Positions 6,744 through 17,939 of a DNA stretch of 64,000 nucleotides are shown here, piece after piece. Source of the stretch: JAJDNS01 sp963578825 (lineage in GTDB: Bacteria > Acidobacteriota > Vicinamibacteria > Fen-336); contig CAUZDW010000016.1 in NCBI GenBank assembly GCA_963578825.1, forward strand, positions 21,573 to 85,572, given 5' to 3'. Below the pieces are notes generated by a model. That model was not told the DNA's origin, made no database searches, and saw nothing but the letters and a program-made list of their open reading frames with translations. Within the stretch, counting starts at the first letter, position 1; each line of letters starts with the position of its first letter. The position numbers were made by a program, and so were the translations under genes.

Positions 6744-7163
6744 CTAGTCGCGGAGCTGGATGGCGGGGAAGAAGTAGGCGATCTCGACGCGGGCGGTGTC
6801 GGGGGCGTCCGAGCCGTGGATGGCGTTGGCCTCGATGGAGGCGGCGAAGTCCTTGCGGATGGTGCCCGGGTCCGCCTTGGCGGGGTCGGTCGCTCCCATG
6901 AGGGTGCGGAGCTCGGCGATGGCGTTCTTTCGCTCGAGAACCATGGGGATGCACGGGCCCGACGACATGAAGGTGCAGAGGTCTCCGAAGAAGGGCCGCT
7001 CGCGGTGGATGGCGTAGAAGCCCTCGGCTTCGGGGCGGGTGAGGTGGCGCATCTGCAGCGCCACGATCCGGAAGCCGGCCTTCTCGAGACGGGACAGGAT
7101 CGCCCCGGCGTGGCCCGCAAGGACGGCGTCGGGCTTGATGATGGAGAACGTGCGCTCACTCAA
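6744..7163 (-). CDS. ndk: Nucleoside diphosphate kinase
   Basis: Transfers the gamma phosphate from ATP to NDPs through a phosphohistidine. The 139 residues are full family length. The N-terminal TFSIIKPDAV, the GPCIPMVLE loop and the active-site NAIHGSDAPDTA with His116 are all present. The start is TTG at 7163. It is chosen because AAGGAG lies five bases upstream and the next codons give SERTFSIIKPD as in relatives. It follows sucD by 19 bases, placing succinyl-CoA synthetase and Ndk in one transcript. This is a sensible pairing because the synthetase can produce GTP that Ndk equilibrates with ATP. Confidence 0.96.
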   Translation of the reverse strand: MSERTFSIIKPDAVLAGHAGAILSRLEKAGFRIVALQMRHLTRPEAEGFYAIHRERPFFGDLCTFMSSGPCIPMVLERKNAIAELRTLMGATDPAKADPGTIRKDFAASIEANAIHGSDAPDTARVEIAYFFPAIQLRD

Positions 7164-7182
7164 GAGAACTCCTTGGTGTCTG

Positions 7183-8054
<872 letters not shown>

Positions 8055-8058
<4 letters not shown>

Positions 8059-9230
8059 CGTGCACCTCCCGCAGCCTGGACAACTTGATTTGCCGCCTCT
8101 CCCATGCCGTCGGCGGTGTCGAAGCTGAGGCCGGACTCCTTGAGCATTCTCTTGCCTGGCTCCTCGTTGTTGCCCTTCATGCGGACCACGACCGGCACCT
8201 TGACGCCGAGATCCCGCACCGCGGCAATCACACCCTCGGCCAGGATGTCGCAGCGGAGAATGCCGCCGAAGATGTTGATGAGGACCGCCTTCACGTCGGT
8301 GTCGGCGAGGAGGATGCGGAAGGCGTTCTTGATCTGGTCGGCATTGGCGCCGCCGCCGACGTCGAGGAAGTTGGCGGGGCTGCCACCGGAGAGCTTGATG
8401 ATGTCCATGGTGGCCATGGCGAGGCCGGCGCCGTTCACCATGCAGCCGACGTTTCCGCCGTCGAGCTTGATGTAGTTGAGGTCGAACTTCGAGGCCTCGA
8501 CCTCGAGGGGCTCCTCTTCCTCGACGTCGCGCAGCTCCACCAGCGCGGGGTGACGGAAAAGCGCGCTGTCGTCGAGGGTCACCTTGGCGTCGAGAGCGAT
8601 GAGCTCGCCCGCCTTCGTCACCAGCAGCGGATTGATCTCGACGAGAGACGCGTCGACACCTTCGAAGGCCTCGAAGAGAGACGTCATGAAGGGGACGGCC
8701 TGAGCGGCGAGCGCCCCCGACAGGCCCAGGCCGAAGGCGAGCTGCCGGGCCTGGTACGGCTGGAAGCCCACGGCGAGGTCGACGTGCTCCTTCAGGATGG
8801 CGCTCGGATCCTTCGCGGCCACCTCCTCGATCTCCATCCCACCCTGAGCCGAGGCCATGACGACGGGCAGGCTGGTGGCCCGGTCGACCAGGACGGCGAG
8901 GTACATCTCCCTTGCGCCGGAGAGATCCATGCCCTCCTCGATGAGCAGCCGCTTCACCACGCGGCCCTCGGGGCCGGTCTGGTGCGTCTTCAGCGTCATC
9001 CCCAGGATGGACTTGGCGATCCCCTTGCACTCGTCCAGGCTCTTGGCGAGCTTGACGCCTCCGCCCTTGCCGCGGCCTCCCGCGTGAATCTGGGCCTTCA
9101 CCACCACCGGAAAGCCGAGACCCTTCGCCACCTCCGCCGCCTCGTCGACGGTGTAGGCCACCTTCCCCTTCGGCACGGGGACACCGTACTGGGCGAGGAC
9201 CGCCTTGCCCTGGTATTCGTGGATCTTCAC
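8055..9230 (-). CDS. sucC: Succinyl-CoA synthetase beta subunit
   Basis: This ATP-grasp subunit binds the nucleotide and succinate. The 391 residues begin with KIHEYQGKAVLAQYGVPVP, the family start. I therefore choose GTG at 9230, preceded by AGGAG, and reject the open frame further upstream. Other signatures are VVKAQIHAGGRGKGGGVKLA (ATP-grasp lid), LVEINPLLVT (Mg binding), and near the end FLDVGGGANADQIKNAF and IFGGILRCD. It lies 37 bases after the FKBP gene and overlaps sucD by four bases. Confidence 0.97.
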
Positions 9231-9267
9231 GCGCGGATCTCCTGCGGGACGGGATGCCCCGGGCGAC

Positions 9268-9981
9268 TCACTTGCCCTTGATCCCCAGCAGCTCGACCTC
9301 GAAGATGAGCGTGGACCCGCCGGGGATGCCGGGCCGGCCGGCGACGCCGTAGGCAATCTCCGAGGGGCACACGAGCCGGGCCGTCTCGCCCACCTTCATC
9401 TTCTGCACACCCTCGGTCCAGCAGGGGATGACCCCGTTGAGAGGGAACTCGATGGGCTCGCCCCGATCGCGGGAGCTGTCGAATACGTTCCCGTCCGGGA
9501 ACGTCCCGTGATAGTGGACCTTCACGGTGTCGGTCGCCGTGGGGCTGGGCCCATCACCGGCCTGCACCGTACGGTAGACGAGGCCCGACTCCGAGAGCTG
9601 GGCGCCCTCTTCGGCGGCAGCCGTTTCGAGGTAGCCGCCGGCCTTGTCCTTCTCCTCGGCGGCGCCGGCGGCGGCGCGGGCCTGCAGGAACTCATTGATC
9701 TGGTCGCCGTACTCCTTGATCGAGACATTCCCCTCCCCGCCACGGGCGGTGGCGGCGATGCCTTCGAGCATCACCTCGAGCTCCGCCTCGCTGAGGCGAA
9801 GGGGCTTCACGATGTTCTTTCCGTACTGCGCGCCAATAGCGTAGACGATCTTGTCGTCCTCGCTCCTCGCAGCGCGCCCAGCCTGGCTCGGCTCGCTGGC
9901 CTCGGGCGTCTCCTCCGTCGGGTTGCAGCCCCAGGCGAGCACCGCCATGCCGAGCAGCAGAGCACCGATGGTCTTGTTCAT
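9268..9981 (-). CDS. FKBP-type peptidyl-prolyl isomerase lipoprotein (Mip/FkpA-like)
   Basis: Likely a periplasmic or outer-membrane folding catalyst. The 237-residue protein has a lipoprotein signal with lipobox LAWGC (Cys19). A low-complexity linker follows, then an FkpA-N-like helical dimerisation region (about 40-120, YAIGAQYGKNI and INEFLQARAAAG) and a C-terminal FKBP domain. Its motifs are VKVHYHGTFPDGNVFDSS, GVIPCWTEGVQKMKVGE and AYGVAGRPGIPGGSTLIFEVELL. It is upstream of sucC on the same strand with a 37-base gap, so it may head that transcript. Nothing in the sequence links its function to succinyl-CoA synthetase. Confidence 0.93.
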   Translation of the reverse strand: MNKTIGALLLGMAVLAWGCNPTEETPEASEPSQAGRAARSEDDKIVYAIGAQYGKNIVKPLRLSEAELEVMLEGIAATARGGEGNVSIKEYGDQINEFLQARAAAGAAEEKDKAGGYLETAAAEEGAQLSESGLVYRTVQAGDGPSPTATDTVKVHYHGTFPDGNVFDSSRDRGEPIEFPLNGVIPCWTEGVQKMKVGETARLVCPSEIAYGVAGRPGIPGGSTLIFEVELLGIKGK

Positions 9982-10137
9982 CTGGATCGTCCTGGCCTTT
10001 CCGCCCCGCTCGCGTCTCTCGTCGCGGCCCGAGCTCTCGTCCGAAACACCGATGCTATCCCGGCGCCGCTCGGCGAGGCAAACCAGGGACTACAATCACT
10101 ACGATCAAAGATGCGCGTCGCGGGAAAGGAGGACGCC

Positions 10138-11511
10138 GTGGCACGGACCGGAGGGGCGGGCCGCACCTGGCCGTTCATTGCCGGGACTTTCGCCGGGCTC
10201 GTCGCCGGGGCCGCGGTCGCATGGCTCGCCACGGGCCGGCGCCGCACGCTCGACAGGCGGCTGGTCCGGGCGCTCAGCCACGGCCACCGGGCCCCGGGCC
10301 TCGTGGTGGTGCCGGGCGTCATGGGCAGCCAGCTCCTGCGCCCCGACGGAAGCGTGGCGTGGCTCAACCTCGGCAACGCCCTCGGGCACCACGACCTCAG
10401 CCTTCCCCGGAAGCTCCCCTTCGCCAAGAGCCGCGACGACCTGCGCCCGGGCCCTCTCGTGGGCACGGACGCGGTGTTGCCCCGCGCCTTCGGGTTTACC
10501 GAGTACGCGGACCTCGTGGAGCTCCTCGAGGGGGCCGGCTTTGAACCCGGCCTGCGATCGGCAGGACTCCGATACACGATCTTCTCCTACGACTGGCGGC
10601 GCGACCTCGTGGAGAGCGCACGCCGGCTGGGCCGAAGGCTCGACTCTCTGGCCGAAGCCCGCGAAGATCCCGAGGCCCGCTTCCATCTGCTCGGCCACAG
10701 CATGGGCGGCCTCGTCGTCCGGTACTACCTGCGCTACGGGGGCGCGGAGCCCCGGAAGGGCGCACCCGTCACCTGGGCCGGGGCCCGCCGAGTGGCGAGC
10801 GCGGTGCTGGTCGCCACGCCGAACGGCGGGTCTCTCCCCGCCCTCGACGCCATCTTGAGCGGATCGCGGGTGGGTCTGTCCTACACGACGCTGGCCGCGA
10901 GTGTCGTGGCGCGCATGCCCTCGGTCTACCAGCTTCTTCCTCCGGTCGGCACCCACGTCCTCCTCGACTCCAAGGGGATCCCCGTGGATGCGGACCTTCA
11001 CGAGCCCGCCACCTGGAAGCGGTTCGGGTGGGGCCCCTTCGGCCCCACCATGGACAGGCGGCTCGCCCCGGAACGCACCTTTGCAAAGGCCGCGCTGGGT
11101 CGCGCCCGTGCGTTTCACGACGCGCTCGCCCGCCCGCCCGAGCAGCCGTGTCCCGTCCCGGTGACCCTCGTGGGAGGCGATTGCCTGCCGACTCTCGCCC
11201 GGGCCGTCGTCGACGAGGGCTCCCCGGGGCAGCCGCCGCGATTCGAAGCCGACTCCGAAGCAGAGCAAGACCTCATGTTCGAGGCGGGCGACGGCCGCGT
11301 CACCCGGGCCAGCAGCCTCGCCGCACACCTTCCCGGGGCCTGCGACGCGGAGGCAAAGTGCGGGATTCCCGAGACCAGCCGAGTCTTTTTCGGCGGAGCC
11401 GATCACCACGGGCTCTACGCCGACCCCGCGTTCCAGAGCCTCATCCTGAGGCTGCTGCTGAAGCCAGGGGCCGGGACGAAGCCCGTCGCACCGCCGCCCC
11501 ACGCGAACTGA
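10138..11511 (+). CDS. Membrane-anchored LCAT-like alpha/beta hydrolase (acyltransferase or lipase)
   Basis: After an N-terminal signal-anchor (about residues 12-31), the 457-residue protein has the layout of the lecithin:cholesterol acyltransferase/PDAT family. It opens with LVVVPGVMGSQLLRPDGSVAWLN, an oxyanion-like start seen in that family. IFSYDWRRDLVES follows, then the nucleophile elbow LLGHSMGGLVVRYYLRYGG with Ser188, and VLVATPNGGSLPALDAI. A late ADHHGLYADPAF probably supplies the catalytic His. The substrate is unknown; family members act on phospholipid or sterol acyl esters. GTG at 10138 is preferred over the ATG at 10111 because AAAGGAGG ends five bases before it. Confidence 0.8.
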   Translation: MARTGGAGRTWPFIAGTFAGLVAGAAVAWLATGRRRTLDRRLVRALSHGHRAPGLVVVPGVMGSQLLRPDGSVAWLNLGNALGHHDLSLPRKLPFAKSRDDLRPGPLVGTDAVLPRAFGFTEYADLVELLEGAGFEPGLRSAGLRYTIFSYDWRRDLVESARRLGRRLDSLAEAREDPEARFHLLGHSMGGLVVRYYLRYGGAEPRKGAPVTWAGARRVASAVLVATPNGGSLPALDAILSGSRVGLSYTTLAASVVARMPSVYQLLPPVGTHVLLDSKGIPVDADLHEPATWKRFGWGPFGPTMDRRLAPERTFAKAALGRARAFHDALARPPEQPCPVPVTLVGGDCLPTLARAVVDEGSPGQPPRFEADSEAEQDLMFEAGDGRVTRASSLAAHLPGACDAEAKCGIPETSRVFFGGADHHGLYADPAFQSLILRLLLKPGAGTKPVAPPPHAN

Positions 11512-11515
11512 GAAA

Positions 11516-11545
11516 TTGCGGCGCGGCGACCGGGCCGACTAGAAT
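11516..11545 (+). promoter_or_regulatory. Candidate sigma-70-like promoter of sdhCAB
   Basis: TTGCGG at 11516-11521 and TAGAAT at 11540-11545 are 18 bases apart. The -10 matches TATAAT at five of six positions; the -35 keeps only TTG. Transcription would start near 11552, about 55 bases ahead of the chosen sdhC ATG. It overlaps the gap immediately after the hydrolase gene. Confidence 0.35.
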
Positions 11546-11607
11546 CGTCCGAGACACGGGTTTTCTCGGTGATGCAGCCGCCTGCATCGACCATCCCTGG
11601 AGAACAG

Positions 11608-12273
11608 ATGCATCGCGAAGCGACCTTCCTTGGCTCCTCGATCGGCAAGAAGGTGGTGATGGCCACGACCGGGCTCGTCCTGTTCGGGTTCGTCGTGGGC
11701 CACATGGTCGGCAACCTTCAGGTCTTCCTGGGCGCACAGGCCCTCAACGAGTACGCCGAGCTCCTCCGCCACTTCCTCCACGGCCAGGGGATCTGGATCG
11801 CCCGGTCCGGTCTGCTGGTGGCCGTGGCCCTGCACATCTGGGCCGCCACCACTCTCACGATCTCGAACTGGTCGGCCCGACCGGAGGGGTACCGGGAGTG
11901 GCAGGCCCGCGAGTCGACCTACGCCTCGCGGACGATGGTGTGGAGCGGACCGATCCTCGCCGTCTTCATCCTGTATCACCTCGCGCATTTCACCACCGGC
12001 GCCGCCCACCCCGACTTCGTGGCGAGCGACGTCTATCGAAACCTCGTGCTGGGATTTCAGAACCCGTTCGCCTCGGCCTTCTACATTCTGTCGATGCTGG
12101 CGCTGGGCCTGCACATGTACCACGGCGCCTGGAGCATGCTCCAGACCCTGGGCCTGAGCCACGACCGGTGGAACCCCTGGCGCCGCGTCTTCGCCGGGGC
12201 CGTGACCGGCCTCGTCGTCGTCGGCAACATCTCGATCCCGGTGGCCGTTCTCACGGGCTTCGTCCACCTCTAG
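11608..12273 (+). CDS. sdhC: Succinate dehydrogenase cytochrome b558 subunit
   Basis: This membrane anchor carries haem b and passes electrons from SdhB to quinone. The 221-residue single-subunit type (as in Bacillus and epsilon/delta-group enzymes) has five hydrophobic helices. Histidines placed to ligate two haems appear in FVVGHMVGNLQVF, VALHIWAA, FILYHLAHF and LGLHMYHGAW. This explains the absence of an sdhD. I choose ATG 11608 (HREATFLGSSIGKK), with GGAG five bases upstream, over the ATG at 11569, which has no ribosome-binding site. It is the first gene of sdhCAB, ten bases before sdhA. Confidence 0.92.
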   Translation: MHREATFLGSSIGKKVVMATTGLVLFGFVVGHMVGNLQVFLGAQALNEYAELLRHFLHGQGIWIARSGLLVAVALHIWAATTLTISNWSARPEGYREWQARESTYASRTMVWSGPILAVFILYHLAHFTTGAAHPDFVASDVYRNLVLGFQNPFASAFYILSMLALGLHMYHGAWSMLQTLGLSHDRWNPWRRVFAGAVTGLVVVGNISIPVAVLTGFVHL

Positions 12274-12283
12274 GAAGGACACC

Positions 12284-14193
<1,910 letters not shown>

Positions 14194-14197
<4 letters not shown>

Positions 14198-14961
14198 GCG
14201 GCAAGAGCATGAGGCTGACCCTGAACGTCTGGCGGCAGAAGAACACTTCCGCTCCGGGCCGATTCGTGACCTACGACGCGACGAACGTGAGCCCCGACAT
14301 GTCCTTCCTCGAGATGCTGGACGTCCTCAACGAGGAGCTCACCCGGCGGGGCGAGGATCCCATCGCGTTCGACCACGACTGCCGCGAGGGCATCTGCGGC
14401 ACCTGCAGCATCATGGTCAACGGCGGCGCCCACGGCCCGCGGCCCCTCACGACGGCCTGCCAGCTCCACATGCGGAGCTTCCACCACGGGCAGACGCTGA
14501 CGATCGAGCCCTGGAGGGCGAAGGCCTTTCCGGTGCTCAAGGACCTCGTGGTGGACCGCTCCGCCTTCGACCGCATCATCGGCTCCGGCGGATTCGTATC
14601 GGTCTCCACCGGCAGCGCCCCCGACGGCAACGCCATCCCCATCTCCAAGAAGAACGCGGATCTGGCGATGGACGCCGCCTCCTGCATCGGGTGCGGGGCC
14701 TGCGTGGCTGCGTGCCCCAACGCCTCCGCCATGCTCTTCACCGGGGCCAAGGTCGCCCAGCTCTCGCTGCTCCCCCAGGGCCAACCGGAGCGCCCCGCCC
14801 GGGTGCGTCGGATGGTGGCCGCCATGGACGAAGCCGGGTTCGGCAACTGCACGAACCACGGGGAGTGCGAAGCCGTGTGCCCCAAGGGCATCCCCATCGA
14901 CGTGATCGCACGGATGAACCGCGACTACCTCAGGGCCAGCCTGTTCGGGTCAAAGGACTAG
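14194..14961 (+). CDS. sdhB: Succinate dehydrogenase iron-sulfur subunit
   Basis: Carries electrons from FAD to the cytochrome b subunit. The 255-residue protein has an N-terminal [2Fe-2S] ferredoxin fold (CREGICGTCSIMVNG plus a later Cys in TTACQLHM). The C-terminal cluster motifs SCIGCGACVAACPN and NCTNHGECEAVCPKGIPID carry the [4Fe-4S] and [3Fe-4S] centres. The ATG overlaps the sdhA stop, completing a tightly coupled sdhCAB operon. It ends 14 bases before the convergent Crp-type pseudogene. Confidence 0.97.
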
Positions 14962-14975
14962 GAGACAGCGCGGGC

Positions 14976-15672
14976 TCAGGCCCCGTGGGCCACGGTGGCC
15001 AGCGCCTCGGGCTTCAGGAGGCGGATCGTCCGTCCCTCGAGCTCGACGAGCCCCTCCTTGCGAAAGCCGGTGAGCGTCAGGTTCACTGACTCACGGGTCA
15101 CTCCGAATCAGGTCGGCGAGGTCCGCCTGGCTGAGCCGCAGGGGCAGCAGGACACCATGGTCGTCGCGGACGCCGTGATCGCGACCCAGGTCGAGGAGAG
15201 TCTGGGCGAGTCGAGCCGCAGTCCCCTTGAAGAGCAGGCTCTCGATGCGGTTTCGGAACGTCTTGAGCCGGAAGCCGATGAGCTTCGTCACGCGAAAGGT
15301 GAGATCCGGGAACGTGCGGAGAATCTCCAGGAAGTCCTTGCGAGTGATGATGCAGATGAGCGCGTCGTCGTAGGCCTCGGCCATGTGGTCGCGGGGCGCG
15401 TCGTCGAGGACCGCCTCTTCCTCGAAGACCTCGCCCTTGCGGAGCAGCGCCAGAATCACCTCGTGACCGTCCTCGGGCAAAGCCGAGATCTTCACAACGC
15501 CGCGCTTCAGGAGGTAGATGCGGTCGCCCGGCTCACCGGGAAGGTAGAGCACCTCCTTGCGGCGAATCTCGCGCATGACGGTGCGCTCCTGCACGAACTT
15601 CATTTGCTCCGGCGTCATCGACCGGAAGAGGTCGATGTTGGTGAGATACCAGAGCTTGCTGCGGGTGCCCAT
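14976..15672 (-). pseudogene. Crp/Fnr-family transcription regulator, frameshifted in the DNA-binding helix-turn-helix
   Basis: The intact first part (15672 down to about 15108) encodes a cyclic-nucleotide-binding-like fold: FRSMTPEQMKFVQERT, then YLPGEPGDRIYLLKRGVVKIS, GEVFEEEAVLDD and the dimer helix. The frame then stops at 15091 after LSQADLADLIRSDP. Removing one base near 15103-15108 restores GVTRESVNLTLTGFRKEGLVEL and on to a stop at 14976, giving 231 residues, the normal Crp length. So a single-base insertion breaks the recognition helix. It may be a real mutation or a sequencing error. The effector is unknown. A Crp/Fnr gene facing sdhCAB would fit respiratory control. Confidence 0.85.
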
Positions 15673-15737
15673 TGCCGCCTCTCAACAACCAGGATGGGCC
15701 GGAGTCGTCGGAGCGGGGGGCGGCGGCGTCTCGGTCC

Positions 15738-16823
15738 TCAGCCCGTGAACAGCTCCGTGTTGGCGTTGAAGACAGCCCAGGCAAACCACATGGCCGAATA
15801 CGTCGCCACCTGCGGAATCCTCGCGCCCGACAGGGGCCCGCCCGCGGCCAGCCCGTCCAGCGTCCATTCGCTTCCCGTCTCCACGTCGCGGAGAGTGAAC
15901 GGGAAGCCGCTGCCTGCCGCCTCGAACGTCAATGTCTCGCCACCCGCACGCCGGTCGAAGGCCAGCGCCATCTCCGCCTCGGCGTCGTAGACGATCACCA
16001 CCGGCCGCCCGCCCACGACATCGTTGACGACGGAGCGCTGGCCGAGCTCTCCGTAGGGGTAGGCCCTGGTGACGCCGCCCTCGATGACACCGATGACGAG
16101 CTCCTTCATGGGGCGTCGGGGGTCGATGGTGGATTGGGGGAAGAGCAGCTGGTTGTTGCCGAGCCGATCGTAGTCCCCGTAGGGATACTGGCCATAGTTG
16201 CGAGAGAAGCCGGTGGTGAAGCTCACGACCGTCGTCTCGGGATGGAGAGCCTTCCAGGCCGCCCAGGTGGACTGGACGACCGGCTTCAACGCAGGCTCGG
16301 TTCCCCGCAGGTTGCCGCACACGCTCTGCGCCTTCATCTGAGACCACAAGCTGTCGGTGGCACGGTCGAACAGCACGAGGTTGTTGTCGAAGAGGAGCTC
16401 GGAGACTCCGAAGTTCGCGGTCTGCCCGGTGATCCGCGGCTCGTAGACCATCCCGCTGCCCGTCAACGGGCAGTAGCTGACGGTGATCGGAACCCCGCCA
16501 AGCTCATCGTTGACGATCTCGTGCCACCAGAGAACGTTGTGGGGATAGGCTCGGGCCTCTCCGCCCTCGATGACGCCCAGCACCAACGCACCCGATGCGA
16601 GAAAGCTGTCTCCCTCCGACGCGCTCACGAACACCGGGTTGGTCAGGGCCGGGATGCCGTCGCGTCCAGGACCGCCGCTGACGAGCTCCGAGCGGGGAAT
16701 CAGGCACGAGTCCGGGTCGTTCGAGTTGACGAAGTCGCTCGCCCCGTCGCTGCCCCCCCCGCCGCAATCCGCGCCGAGGGCGAACGTGAGGCCCAATACG
16801 GTGAGCCCCGCGATCCTGTCCAT
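15738..16823 (-). CDS. DUF3179-containing exported protein
   Basis: The 361-residue protein has a hydrophobic leader (IAGLTVLGLTFALGADC) followed by a glycine run. The Cys is preceded by Asp, so it is not a good lipobox. The body matches DUF3179 as I remember it, with two related halves. The stretch VLGVIEGGEARAYPHNVLWWHEIVND with the following YCPLTGSGMVYEP is echoed by VIGVIEGGVTRAYPYGELGQRSVVND. The biochemical role of DUF3179 is not known to me. ATG 16823 is chosen because AGGAGG lies just upstream. It is transcribed toward the Crp-type pseudogene (65-base gap) and divergently from the barrel protein. Confidence 0.75.
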   Translation of the reverse strand: MDRIAGLTVLGLTFALGADCGGGGSDGASDFVNSNDPDSCLIPRSELVSGGPGRDGIPALTNPVFVSASEGDSFLASGALVLGVIEGGEARAYPHNVLWWHEIVNDELGGVPITVSYCPLTGSGMVYEPRITGQTANFGVSELLFDNNLVLFDRATDSLWSQMKAQSVCGNLRGTEPALKPVVQSTWAAWKALHPETTVVSFTTGFSRNYGQYPYGDYDRLGNNQLLFPQSTIDPRRPMKELVIGVIEGGVTRAYPYGELGQRSVVNDVVGGRPVVIVYDAEAEMALAFDRRAGGETLTFEAAGSGFPFTLRDVETGSEWTLDGLAAGGPLSGARIPQVATYSAMWFAWAVFNANTELFTG

Positions 16824-16923
16824 GGACACCTCCTGGTTCAGCCAAGGGTAGCGCGCCGCCTCGCAGCGGCGGTGTGAGGTCTCCAACAGAACCGTCCGCT
16901 TCTATCGAGTACCTTGGAAAGTA

Positions 16924-17802
16924 ATGAGGCACCCGTCCATAGAACGGCCCGGCATCGCGACGCCCACATTCAATTGGATGATCGGCGCCCTCGCCCTTTT
17001 CCTCATGAGCGCCCTGCCGGCCCTCGTCGAGGCCGGCGCCTGGGTGCTGCCAAGGGGCCGGGCGAACATCCAGGTGGCCTTCCTCCACCAGGACACGACG
17101 GAGCGGTACTTCCTCGACGGGGAACGCATCCCGTACTTCTTCGAAGGACACAATCGCACCTCCGCCTTCTACATCGACGGGCGCTACGGCATCACCGATC
17201 GTTTCGAAGGCGTCGTGCAAGTGCCGTTCTTTCTTCTCCGATTCGACGATCTCTCCGACAACCGCCGCTCGAATGGGCTCGGCGACGTGCGCGCCGGTCT
17301 CCGATACAACCTGATCAGGGCCTCACCAGTCGCAACGTTCGACGTCCGAGTCAAATTCCAGACCGGCACATTCGTCAACGATGCCGAGGTGGTTCCTGTC
17401 GGCGAGGGGCAGTGGGACCTCGATCTCGCGGTGGAGCTGGCGCACTCGTTCTGGCTCCGCCCCTTCTACGTCAACGGCCGGGCCGGGTATCGCTTCCGCG
17501 GCCCGAACGACGAGAGCGGGATCGACTTCGGGGACGAGCTGTTCTGGCTGGTCGAGGGCGGGTACACGGTCAACCAGCGCATCGGGCTCAAGGTGGTGAG
17601 CCGTGGCCTCCACGGAAAGAAGGGGTCCAGCTTCGGCATCCCCATCGAGACCCTCAAGCGGGAGGCCGTCTACGTGGCGCCGGGCCTGGTGATCCAGATC
17701 AACCCGTCGTGGTTCGTGGAGGTCGCGGTCCCGTTCACGGTCGCCGGCCGCAACTGGCCCGCAGGCCCGGTGTTCACTCTCAAGCTGACGACGGCGTTCT
17801 GA
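16924..17802 (+). CDS. Outer-membrane beta-barrel protein (phenol-degradation MetA-like family)
   Basis: The 292-residue protein has an N-terminal signal sequence (hydrophobic stretch about residues 19-36). Many alternating amphipathic strands follow (ANIQVAFLHQD, SAFYIDGRYGITDRFEGVVQVPFF, DVRAGLRYNLI, FYVNGRAGYRF). It ends in the aromatic outer-membrane signature LKLTTAF with terminal Phe. This resembles the 'MetA-pathway of phenol degradation' transporter-like barrels; a substrate cannot be inferred. Downstream, GGCGCC-CGT-GGCGCC at 17829-17843 could fold into a short GC hairpin ahead of wecB. Confidence 0.75.
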   Translation: MRHPSIERPGIATPTFNWMIGALALFLMSALPALVEAGAWVLPRGRANIQVAFLHQDTTERYFLDGERIPYFFEGHNRTSAFYIDGRYGITDRFEGVVQVPFFLLRFDDLSDNRRSNGLGDVRAGLRYNLIRASPVATFDVRVKFQTGTFVNDAEVVPVGEGQWDLDLAVELAHSFWLRPFYVNGRAGYRFRGPNDESGIDFGDELFWLVEGGYTVNQRIGLKVVSRGLHGKKGSSFGIPIETLKREAVYVAPGLVIQINPSWFVEVAVPFTVAGRNWPAGPVFTLKLTTAF

Positions 17803-17939
17803 GCCGCTCTCAGTCGTCCGGGGGCGGCGGCGCCCGTGGCGCCCTCCTGCCTCTCCCTGGCTCTCCCCGCCGGCGCGCCTGGGCGGCGTCGATCTCTCAT
17901 CTAGTCGAGGTACCATACCTAGTCTTGCCTGATGCTCGC

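Noticed and set aside
8059..9030. Upstream extension of sucD
   Set aside because: It translates sucC in the wrong frame. The ATGA overlap and ribosome-binding site at 8058 fix the start.
9231..9356. N-terminal extension of sucC
   Set aside because: The Pro/Ser/Arg-rich leader is unlike any SucC. The family start KIHEYQGK follows the GTG at 9230 with a good ribosome-binding site, and the extension would overlap the FKBP gene.
10091..10096. TACAAT as a -10 box for the LCAT-like gene
   Set aside because: No acceptable -35 lies 16-18 bases upstream.
10105..11502. 465-residue minus-strand frame opposite the LCAT-like hydrolase
   Set aside because: It has no recognisable fold and mirrors codon bias of the plus-strand gene, whose motifs are unambiguous.
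16760..16823. DUF3179 protein as a lipoprotein
   Set aside because: The Cys after the leader is preceded by Asp (GADC), not by a lipobox small residue. I call it exported only.
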